From NCBI GenBank assembly GCA_049999725.1, contig JBNGIS010020714.1:1-64000 (forward strand): a DNA stretch of 64,000 nt, in the 5' to 3' direction. The stretch is from Haplomitrium mnioides (Eukaryota > Marchantiophyta > Haplomitriopsida > Calobryales). Below the pieces are notes generated by a model that saw only the letters and a list, made by a program, of their open reading frames with translations, was not told the origin of the DNA and ran no database searches. This document shows, one piece after another, positions 29,307 through 38,623 of this stretch. The position numbers and the translations under genes were made by a program. How positions within the stretch are numbered: position 1 is the stretch's first letter; each line of letters begins with the position of its first letter.

Positions 29307-31250
29307 ATCAAATCCTTCTGGGATCCATCTGGTACTTTGCTCCTTGCTGGGCAGGGGGGATTTCCCCCCTTAAAGAAATCAAACAGCTGGTGAGAAACTT
29401 CCTTTGGTCAGGAAACGGGGAAAACTGCAGAGCTCCAGTGGCATGGGAAACATGTGTGAAGAGGAAGAAAGAAGGGGGTTTGGGACTGATAGATATATTT
29501 GCACAGATTCAAGCCCTGCTGGGGAAGTGGATTATGAAGAAGGTTCTACAAGGGGACTCAACATGCAAAACGTTCTTACTGTACAGAGCCAGCCAAGCTA
29601 GACCATTGGGTAAACTAGGTTGGGGTCACTCCCTATTGTGGTCAGTAGCTGACTGCAGATCCTCATGCTCGTCAGACACCTCTCAGCTGTGGAAAGAGAT
29701 ATGGCAGGCTTGGTCGGTGCTCAAAAGATTTATCAAACAAAAAGCTCCTGAATCCTTCGAAGAAGTGTCCAGCACTAACATCTGGTGATGTAAACTGGGA
29801 GAAAATTCACTTCTGGCTGCAAACAAGAGTTGGCAGGCACTGAGATGGTCACAGGCAGGGATCAACGTGATTGGGGACCTATGGAATCATCAAGCATATG
29901 AGTTCCTTGAGTGGAAGGAGGCAGAAGGACGCTACCAGCTTCACAAAAAGCATGGGCGTAAATGGCATGACCTGATAGAAAAGATCCCTGAAAGATGGAT
30001 ATCACTTCTCCTTGAGGGGCCAGGACACATACGAAACGGAGACTGGACCGGATTTTTCACCTCTACACAAGAGACTCACCCGATCGCAATATCCGTGTGG
30101 AATGCTGATAGTGATCTGAAAGCAGGCATCCTGACTCAGACCTCTTGGCTCCCCCTTTCATGCTCATGGTTCTTTGTCACCTCTATATCTACCGTGCTGA
30201 CCGAAGGAAATCGACCTCAGCTTCCTCCTTCAGTGATTATGAGGAAAATGAGAGTCTGCACAGTGCCCAAAGGTCAGAATTCTGAGTATAAATTACTTGG
30301 CTCTTATATCGGAAAGGGAGATTGGGACCCTGGAATGTGGGTCTGGAAAGATAACTCCCCCCTCAGCAGCTACTCCACCAAGAAAGGCCGTCCGTTAATC
30401 CTGGACCGGCCATCTACAGTAGTTCCGGTTATGGACCGCTGGAAAGCACAAGTTCCGATCGACTCTGCACATTCCTCCAGATGGACTGAGATATGGAACG
30501 CAAGCAGACCAGCCAAAGAGGCCTCATTAATGTGGCTTATTGTCCAAAGAGGTGTGCAAGTTGGGAGCTTCAGAAAAAAAACAGAGAAGCCTGGCTTTGA
30601 GATTGATGCAAGATGTGTCTGTTGCAAGGAGGATTTACTGGAAGACCTCATTCACTGTTTCTGGCTCTGTCCTAGGATCAACACTATCTGGAAGTGGGCA
30701 GGAAATATCATTAACAGATTAGTGTTCTCCATTTGGGCGAATACCAAAAGGTGGAAGCCAACGTGGCAGCAATGCATCCTAGGCGACAGAATTCCAACGG
30801 CACTGGTCGTAGCGCAAGAGATCTAGTCCTTACTTAGAGGAGCAATACTTTACTCCATACGGCTGTCTAGGAATGCAATAGTTTTCTAGAAGTCACACAT
30901 GGATATGTACTACTTGAAAAAGAAAATCTGGATGAGACTGATTGAGTACGGAAAGAAAGCTTGGCGCAATGCTTGTAGAGACTGGAGAAAGGCTCAAAAT
31001 GAAGAGAAAAGAGAAAAACTTCTTGAAGCCTTTGACAGAACATGGGGAGCAAAGCATTTGCTTTGTATCCGTGATGAGGACTCAGTTTACTGGAATTTGG
31101 ATGTTAGTAGTAATCTGGATTGAGGGCATTGGGCTGTTGTTATTTACTAGGCTAGATCCCAAAAGGGATTGATTGGTTGTTGGTTTTTGCCGCTCGGCCT
31201 GATTGCTGGCCGCGGTTGTATCCTTGGTGCTTGAAAGTAAATAAAGTTCG
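29303..31250 (+). pseudogene. LINE-B copy B5: ORF2 C-terminal half and 3' UTR
   Basis: The frame from 29303 to 31123 stays in one phase: VNQILLGSIWYFAPCWAGG, NFLWSGNGENCRAPVAWE, GLGLIDIFAQIQALLGKW, WISLLLEGPGHIRNGDW, MWVWKDNSPLSSYSTKK. The zf-RVT motif CVCCKEDLLEDLIHCFWLCP follows, with the end at NLDVSSNLD. Three nonsense codons occur: 29786 (TGA), 30824 (TAG) and 30887 (TAG). The 3' UTR has a bipartite hairpin (31190-31215) and AATAAAG. The poly(A) is replaced by (GA)n. Confidence 0.88.
31190..31215 (+). other. LINE-B 3' UTR hairpin (bipartite stem)
   Basis: CCGC (31190-31193) pairs with GCGG (31212-31215), enclosing GGCC/GGCC around TGATTGCT. The outer stem and following TTGTAT are the same as in the family-C hairpin. 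Confidence 0.65.
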
Positions 31251-31251
31251 A

Positions 31252-31275
31252 CAGAGAGAGAGAGAGAGAGAGAGA
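31252..31275. repeat. (GA)n tract between B5 and C5
   Basis: About 12 GA units lie where B5 should have poly(A); C5 starts inside its ORF1 immediately after. Confidence 0.9.
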
Positions 31276-32763
31276 TCAGTGCTCCAAAAGTGTTCAGAGT
31301 TGATCAGGATCTATGCTCACTCACTTCTGATCAGCTTAGGAAGACATTGCTCATTGAATGGTTCAGGAGCTTCTTCCCAGACCTCAACGAGATTTCTGAC
31401 TGGTCTGGGAAAATTTGTACTCAGAAAGGGTGGAAGGCTACAGTCCTCAGGATGATTGGCAAAGGATTTTTCCTGGTTTTGGCAGAAGAAGAAAATGTCA
31501 GAACCGAGCTCCTTACTTTTTTCTTCTTCTTTTTTTTTGACAGAAAGCAAACAGCTTTATTTACTTTCAAGCACCAATTGTACAACCGCGGCCAGCAATC
31601 AGACCGAGCTCCTTACTGGAGTACCCTTCTCCTTGAAGAGTATGAAATGTATCTTCCAACCATGGCGACCAAAGTTTGACCCACTGGTGGAACAAGCTCT
31701 CGTCCCTACCTGGATTACCTTGCAATTCTTCCCTGAAGAGCTATGCAATCAGTTGCCTATGATTGCTAGCCTCTTTGGCAAAAGCATTTATGTCCCTTCA
31801 GTCCTTGATGGGATGCATGTCAGATTCTGTGTCCAGCTTGAAACATCCAAACGAGTGAGTCCAGTTTTGGAGCTTTTGTGTCCGGAGGGTACCTACTCCC
31901 AAGAGGCTGAGTACGATGGAATTCCTCTAAGATGCTTCCTCTGCAGGAGCACTGATCACCTGGTTGGAAAATGCGGCCCTAGAGGAAAGGCACGCGGACT
32001 TGCCAGGAAAATGAGGGGTGAGGTCATCATTCATGCCAATAGGGCACCTACTCTGAGTCCAGACGTCTCTCCATCTGAATCAAAGGAGGTTGAAGACGAA
32101 GGAAAGCACTCCTCAGCAGAAGAGGAAGAATCCAGAGATCAGGCAGAGGCGATCCCCCTGGCAGAGAGTCACAGCGATGGTCAACACAAAATACTGACCA
32201 TTTCAGGGAGGAGGTCCACTACCATCCCTCATCCAAAACAGAGGGTGACAGGGGAGTTTCAAGATGATTCTGTGGCTGCACCAGAGACTAGCTCAGATGC
32301 TCCTCTGACTGCAAATGAGACGGCTATTGGTTCAAGTGAGAAGTCGGGATCTGAAGGGACACCAGAGTTCCAACTGGTCCAAAGGGTGGTGACTGAAGCC
32401 ACCACAGAAGCCCAAGTGCTATTAACAGAGGAGGCGGCTTCTGACAAGTGGGAAAAGGTCACAAAGAGGTATACACGGCGTGAAAAAATGAAAGCGGTGG
32501 TGGCAGTTCAGACTACAGCTACTAGTCTGGCCACCAAGTGCCGGACAAGGTTCTCAAAACGCTTGTCTTCCAAACAGGACATTCTGGCAAAGGAAATTCT
32601 AGAGGAAGGTCCCATTTTCTTGGAAAGGTCTTCAGAGGATGATTCACTGCATCATAGTGTAAGCCCCTCTAGGCTTTCTATGGAACCAGAGATTTCAAGA
32701 TGTATCAGGCTATTAATTAGAGGGACTAGAGTGTTGGAAGTGTCCTTTGATTATAGATGTTGA
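31276..32763 (+). pseudogene. C5 ORF1, frame shifted by an insertion, stop codon lost
   Basis: DUF4283-like and CCHC (CFLCRSTDHLVGKC) regions are intact on either side of the inserted LINE-B tail. The tail plus its duplication adds 100 bp and shifts the frame. The normal TGA after EI is TCA, so the frame runs 24 codons further, to DYRC, into the region that precedes the 60-codon frame. The same stop loss is seen in C6. Confidence 0.85.
31518..31602 (-). mobile_element. LINE-B tail-only insertion (B7) with 15-bp target-site duplication
   Basis: The 85-bp insert is the LINE-B 3' UTR end in reverse, with a T-rich tail at its left. It is flanked by perfect 15-bp repeats ACCGAGCTCCTTACT at 31503-31517 and 31603-31617. 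The interrupted ORF1 reading (RTELLTGVPFSLKS) is restored when the insert and one repeat are removed. Confidence 0.95.
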
Positions 32764-32982
32764 TAATATTTTGGATTGATGGCCTAGGGCTAGTGATCTA
32801 CCTTAGGAGGTCTTGTGATAGATTCTATTGGCAGGTAGCTGTCGCTGGACACCTTTGTGTCCCGACTTGGCTATCCTTGAGGAAGTGGTTTGCTTTAGTC
32901 CAGACTTTGATGTTTTGCCGCTTCGGTGGTTGTACTTGATGTGTGGAAATAAAGTTTTTACTTCCTGTCCAAAAAAAAACAG

Positions 32983-33197
32983 AGAATATAATTAGTTTTT
33001 AAGTCCCATCCAAGCCCTAGGGCCACAAAGACTGAACAGTACAATGTGCATCAGGGTGCGTACAGGTAAGAACTAACCAGAGTCGTACTACTAAAAGTAA
33101 AAACATGAGGTGAAAATAGGGGGCATGGGTCAACTAAGCCCCCTGACCTATACTGATGCTAAAGTGAGTAAACACAACTGGTGAACCAACTGTCTGT
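32983..33197 (-). mobile_element. Diverged LINE-A-type 3' end (A6)
   Basis: An AGAATATAATTAG tail, AAGTCCCATCCAAGCCCTAG and the palindrome at 33014-33023 match the LINE-A 3' UTR design. The rest is diverged. It lies directly after the C5 poly(A). Confidence 0.7.
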
Positions 33198-33231
33198 TAG
33201 TTATGAAGTTGTGGAGAGTAAAACTAACCAA
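33198..33231 (-). repeat. Repeat D terminal fragment
   Basis: GTTATGAAGTTGTGGAGAGT followed by AAAACTAACCA matches one end of the D repeats. It joins A6 to the C6 leader. Confidence 0.7.
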
Positions 33232-35745
33232 GGATGAGAATCCCAACCTGTGTAAGGCGCATTTGATGAATCTCGTCAGTAGGTGATGAGAAATTTGATA
33301 TGCTTTACTCGCGTTCAGAGTCAGAAAGCTGCACTCGAACTCTGCGAGAAGGAAAAAAACAAAAAAAAACGTCAAGGAGTTTATTTTGTGGCCGTGAGAG
33401 CTGGAGTCGTCGTGATGCATCGTGCTTGCTGGCATTACTCGTGATGGTCTTGTGAACACTAGCGTTGCGGGTTGAAAAACATGGAGTGTCCTTGTTGCTG
33501 CTCGTGATCATTCCACGGGAGCATCAAGGAGAGGTAGAAAGCTTCGCGAGCAGAATTTCAAGGATGTTAGTGTGATGCTTGAACACAGCATTAGGCAACA
33601 CTGGCATTGCAGGATGAGACTGCGAAGTGTCCGTTTTCCTGCTCGCAATGCTTTTCCTGCTCGTGGAGAATCGCATCGCAGGAGAAAAAACAGATGCTTC
33701 TCTGCCATTCGCTCAGGCTACTTTTGAGCAAATAGAATAGCATCAAGGCATCAAGCAGATGTGTCTAAGAGATTTGCGAATAGATTTTTGAGCAGATGCG
33801 TCTGAGAGTTTTGCGAATAGATTTTTGGGGACGTAAGTGCATTTTTGTAGGGTCGTTATTGCTCAAACGCAGCATTAGACAGCTTAGAAGGACATACGAT
33901 TGTCCTAAAGCTGCAGAGTGACGAGTTGGGAGTCTGCCAACTGAAGTTTCAACGTTTGAAGGTATTGAGTGGTTAAAAGGTTTTGGGCTGCTGGAAAACA
34001 CCCTTTGTCAACATGTCGAAGGCTGCTCCTTGGTCACCTGGCTCTCGTTTGGGAAAGGAAGTGCTGTTAGGAAGCTCATCCCTTAGCCGCCCCTTCCTCT
34101 GTAAACTCACGAGTCAGAGGAAAGAAGGAAAAATACCATTTTCTTGCCTCCAAAAGCATTCAAAGTTGATCAGGATCTATGCTCACTCACTTCTTTCTGA
34201 TCAGCTTAGGAAGAGGTTGCTCATTGGACAGTTCAGGAGCTTCTTCCCAGGCCTCAAGGAGATTTCTGACTGGTTTGGGAAAACTTGTACTCAGAAAGGG
34301 TGGAAGGCTACAGTCCTCAGGATGATTGGCAAAGGATTTTTCCTGGTTTTGGCAGAAGAAAAAAATGTCAGAACCAAGCTTCTTACTGGAGTACCCTTCT
34401 CCTTGAAGAGTATGAAATGTATCTTCCAACTCTGGCGACCAAAGTTTGACCCACTGGTGGAACAAGCTCTGGTCCCTACCTAGATTACCTGCCATTCTTC
34501 CCTGAAGACCTACACAATCAGCTGCCTATGATTGCTAGCCTCTTTGGCAAAAGCATTTATGTCCCTTCAGTACTTGAAGGGATGCATGTCAGATTCTGTG
34601 TCCAGCTTGACACATCCAAACGAGTGAGTCCAGTTTTGGAGCTATTGTGTCCAGAGGGGACCTACTCCCAAGAGGTTGAGTACGATGGAATTCCTCTAAG
34701 ATGCTTCCTCTGCAGGAGCACTGATCACCTGGTTGGAAAATGCGGCCCTAGAGGGAAGGCACTTGGATTTGCCAAGAAAATGAGAGGTGAGGCCCTCATT
34801 CATGCCAATACGGCACCTACTCTGAGTCCAGACGCCTCTCCATCTGCATCAAAGGAGTTTGAAGACGAAGGAAGGCACTCCTCAGCAGAAGAGGAAGAAT
34901 CCAGAGATCAGGCAGAGGCAAGCAGAGGCAATCCCCCTGGCAGAGAGTCACAGCAATGGTCATCACAAAATACTGACCATTTCAGGGAGGAGGTCCAACC
35001 ATCCCTCATCCAAAACGGAGGGTGACGGGATTTCCAAGATGATTCTGTGGCTGCACCAGAGACTAGCTCAGATGCTCCTCTGACTGCGAATGAGACGGCT
35101 ATTGGTTCAAGTGAGAAGTCGGGGTCTGAAGGGACACCAGAGTTCCAAACAGTCCAAGCGGCAGTGACTGAAGCTGCCACAGAAGCCCAAGTGTTATAAA
35201 CATAGGAGGTGGCTTCTGACAAGTGGGGAAAGGTCACAAAGAGGTATACACTGCATGAAAAGACGAAAGCAGTAGTGGCAGATTAAGCTACAGCAACTAG
35301 TCTGGCCACCAAGTGCCGGACAAGGTTCTCAAAGCGCTTGTCTTCCAAACAGGACATTCTGGCAAAGGAAATTCTAGAGGAAGGTCCCATTTTCTTGGAA
35401 AGGTCTTCAGAGGATGATTCAATGCATCATAGTGTAATCCCCTCTATGCTTTCTATGGAACCAGAGATTTCAAGAGGTATCAGGCTATTAATTAGAGGGA
35501 CTAGGGTGTCTGAAGTGTCCTTTGATTATAGATGTTGATAATATTTTGGATTGACGGCCTAGGGCTAGTGATCTACCTTAAGAGGACTTGTGATAGATTC
35601 TATTGGCAGGTAGCTGTCGCTGGACACCTTTGTGTCCCAACTTGGCTACCCTTGAGGAAGTGGTTTGCTTTAGTCCAGACTTTGATGTTTTGCCACTTCG
35701 GCAGTTATATTTGATGTGTGGAAATAAAGTTTTTACTTCCTTTCA
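33232..35745 (+). mobile_element. Family-C copy C6
   Basis: A leader from AGGATGAGAATCCCAACC (matching C1 about 13870 and C2 about 16850) is followed by ORF1 (from 34013), the 60-codon frame (35532-35714), a decayed hairpin, AATAAA and a degenerate A-rich end near 35745. Confidence 0.85.
34013..35538 (+). pseudogene. C6 ORF1, multiply broken
   Basis: It starts MSKAAPWSPGSRLGKEVL. A small deletion near 34113 and a compensating insertion near 34195 leave a short out-of-frame patch. TAG at 34481-34483 and further frameshifts follow. The zinc knuckle CFLCRSTDHLVGKC is intact within 34528-35025. As in C5, the normal terminal TGA is TCA and the frame extends to DYRC. Confidence 0.85.
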
Positions 35746-35819
35746 AACAAAATAAGAAAAAAACAGAGAGAGTAAAACTAACAACAAAGTAATACTACCA
35801 CACTAATCACTGATCAACT

Positions 35820-35978
35820 TCCAGGTGTAGCCTGCATGGTAACTAGGCGATTAGGGAGGATTCGCATCTTCCCTCCACATATCACAGCAATTTTTCCCTT
35901 ATCTTTCTGATCTCTATCAGCAGATCTTTCCTTTGTGCTGGAGATAAGTCCTCAAAGATCCAGAAAGGTTGGCCCTTG
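35820..35978 (-). pseudogene. LINE-A-like ORF1-domain fragment (A7)
   Basis: The minus-strand reading WIFEDLSPAQRKDLLIEIRK corresponds to IHEDLTPLQMKQLPEEKRKV of LINE-A, followed after a frame change by GKIAVICGGKMRI. It is diverged. Its 5' end meets the tail of the next LINE-A-like element. 35746-35819 holds only a short repeat-D-like stretch and unassigned bases. Confidence 0.6.
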
Positions 35979-37860
35979 AATAGGATAGAATTCATGTAAA
36001 GTCCCCAGAACTTTTCTCTTCTTTGTTTTGGCTGGAATGAAAATGTTTACTTCCAGTTGAAAAATATACAGATTACAAAACCAGGAAACTAACTACTGGA
36101 AGCCATGGGTGCCCTAAAAAAATTGATGCAATAAAAATTAGGTCACAGCCTGCATTCACCAGGTGACTGACCTTTTGTGTGAGCAAGCCCAACTTCCTTG
36201 CACATGAAGATAACCCTTCGCACATATGAGCTTTCTTCTGAGTGATGAGAGGACAGCCACCCTAAGTAGTATAAAGCAAAACGAAGTGCCTCACAAAATC
36301 TTCCTCCCCAGGGTTGCTCTTTGGGAAGGACTGTACATCTGATCCTGAGCAGGATCTGTTAGCCCATTCTTGCATTTGCTCAGGATCTGTGCTCCCAATT
36401 GCATTGCTACTCAACACCGCATTGGTTGCAGAAGTGGTCTAGAGCAACGAGCCGTTGCTGTAAACCTGTACTTGCACTTGACATCAGAACAATGTCATCA
36501 AAATAAAGTAAGATAGAGACCTTGATGGCTAGTAACTGGGGTGGGGAGCTCCTATAGTTGATAGAACCACTTTCAGCTTGTCAATGAAAAGACTCAATAG
36601 AGTTGGTGATAGTGGGCACCCTTGCTTGACACCTGCATTGCAGTGGATACATTTGGACAAGCCAAGGTTGGTCTGAACGCTTGCTAGAACTTCTTGGCAG
36701 AGGTATGGCAGTGGGACGGTCTGGTGGGAGGTGCAGCTCTTCTAGTCTCTGCCATAGTTTGTGTCTAAGGACTGAGTCAAAGGCACTCTGGAAGTCCACA
36801 AAGCAGCTGTACAGGCCTCCCCTCCGTTTGTGTTGTTCAATCAAGATGTAGGTAGTCTGTAGTAGAGTGATCTTCTTGGACACCAGCTTGTCCTTGATAA
36901 AGAAGAGAGCCTGAACAATTTTTGTCTTCCCAATTCGTTAAGTGCATGTGCAGCAAACTGTGCTACTGTGGGCTAAGTCCCACAAGGTGTTATGGCTGGA
37001 GTAACAGGTCTAGCAAATCTAGCATTGACCTAGTTCCATTTTTTGTCACCCATAAGATCTAATTTTATGCTATGCTTCCATTCAGCAAAATCAGTTCCAT
37101 TAATTTGACATTGTCTTTTTGAATATCTGTGTGTCCAGGCATCCTTAAAGAAGTTAACATAGCAACCTTTTGCTACCTTAAAGAAAGTAACATGTCAACC
37201 TTGTGCTCTAATGTATCTAGCAGAATTCTACATATGCTCAGCTGGCCCATATTAGCTGGGAGTGAAGGCAGGATTCACATTTTACCAGATCAATGAGACC
37301 TCACCATTCCACCCATGTTTTTCTCATTTTTTCAAGCTCCACCAGGAATTCCTCCTATGTTCAGGTGTAAGGTCATTGTATATCGGTCAGCCCTTGCTGA
37401 AGTACTTGGGTAGTATTCTGTGTCTGCTCCTCTGAGATTCCACAGAAATGTGGTTTAGTCGCATTTCATGTCTTTCCAATTCCTCTTTGAATGTTTCCCT
37501 GAAGAATCTGTCTTAACTGCATTTGCCCATGTGCTTGTGTCCTCTCGAAGTCTTGAAAAATCTTCTCAAGAGACTCCCATTCTCCAAAGATGGTAAACCC
37601 TATACCCCTTGTCATTAAGTTATCCTTGTGCTCACAAGCAAGTTGCATATCGTTTGGAACTGGGTATTGTGCCTTGCTGCCTTTTCCTTGGAGTTCATAT
37701 ATTTGTTAGCTTCTATTTCAAGGGTGTGAGATTGCTCCCTCAAGTGGGAAGAGCTCACCTCCAAATCACAGACCTGCTTCTTGAGCTACAAGACATGCTT
37801 CATGTAGTCGTGCTGTAAGGTAAAAACTGCAAACTCCAGTTGCTTAAATCTTGCTTCAGA
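35979..37860 (-). pseudogene. Diverged LINE-A-like element (A8)
   Basis: On the minus strand: coiled-coil-like ETFKEELERHEMRLNHI and DLTPEHRR (about 37820-37300), a degenerate GFPAEWK...GDK-like block (about 37140-36890), and RRGGLYSCFVDFQSAFDSVL (36883-36760). The gap of about 150 bp at 37141-37290 is unassigned. A GAATAGGATAGAATTCATGT tail stands at 35979. It is heavily decayed, with many stops and deletions, and older than A1-A5. Confidence 0.6.
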
Positions 37861-37984
37861 AGGCCCATCGTCATCTTTTGTCGATCCATACATCCTGGAT
37901 TACCCATGATTTCCATGTGTCATCTCGAACACATCAGGCTAGCTCGTGGCTTGGGAGTTGACTTCCAGTTCTGATAGTATTGTG

Positions 37985-38470
37985 GCTCTCTTCCGGCTCC
38001 TTTGACTTTAGTAGTACCTTGGGCCAAAGAATTTGATGTGGTCATCTTCTGTGGCTTGTATGTGCATTGGATGCAGACTGCTTCTCAAGCTGTTGATCTT
38101 GAACCATTTAACTATTTCACCTCTGAGGTGGTGGGAACCTGTTCTCAGTTGTGAGGATGTGGATGGGCATAAGTCACATATTGATGACAAGATTTAGTGT
38201 GGTATCTGTTGCCATAGAGAGGGATTGACAATGGGCATGTACGACTGTGCAAGACCATGCACAATAGGACTGCCTGAGAGAACTGTCTAATGTGTAGAGA
38301 GGCAATCTATTAGTATAGAGCCTGGGGATTCAAGAAGAGAAATCACAAACTGGCATAATAAATGCCAGAAATGGGTTGAGAGGTGTGAATGGGATATAGA
38401 GGTTCTTCGTACTGCTTGACTAGATGCCTCCAGCATTACTGTAGATGCAGAGACTTGGAGAGATGGCAAG
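37985..38470 (-). pseudogene. LINE-A-like C-terminal fragment (A9)
   Basis: The minus-strand readings YLPSLQVSASTVMLEASSQA and SSQLRTGSHHLRGEIVKW, plus a degenerate Cys/His tail (FFGPRYY), match the A2 C-terminus in the same order. No 3' tail is visible at its left end. Confidence 0.65.
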
Positions 38471-38483
38471 TATGTAACAAGAA

Positions 38484-38510
38484 GAATAGAATAGAATTTT
38501 GATTAAAGAA
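38484..38510 (-). mobile_element. LINE-A-type tail next to VPS3 exon 3
   Basis: AGAATAGAATAGAATTTTGA then TTAAAG is a LINE-A terminus in the same orientation as the VPS3 gene. The body upstream of it (38511-38620) is unassigned and short. Confidence 0.6.
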
Positions 38511-38623
38511 CAGAGAACTGCACAGGATAAACTACAACTACAACAATCCAAACAAATTATTTAGTTTGTCAGATGGAGAAAAAACTAATGCACCTTGAGC
38601 AACATATGAAACTTAAACTAAAG

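Larger units (their letters stand above)
31276..32979 (+). mobile_element. Family-C copy C5, 5'-truncated and interrupted
   Basis: It begins in ORF1 at the KVFRVDQDLCSLTSDQLRK region and runs to the 60-codon frame (32757-32939), a hairpin with a G-U pair, AATAAA and A9 (32971-32979). A LINE-B tail is inserted at 31518-31602. Confidence 0.88.
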
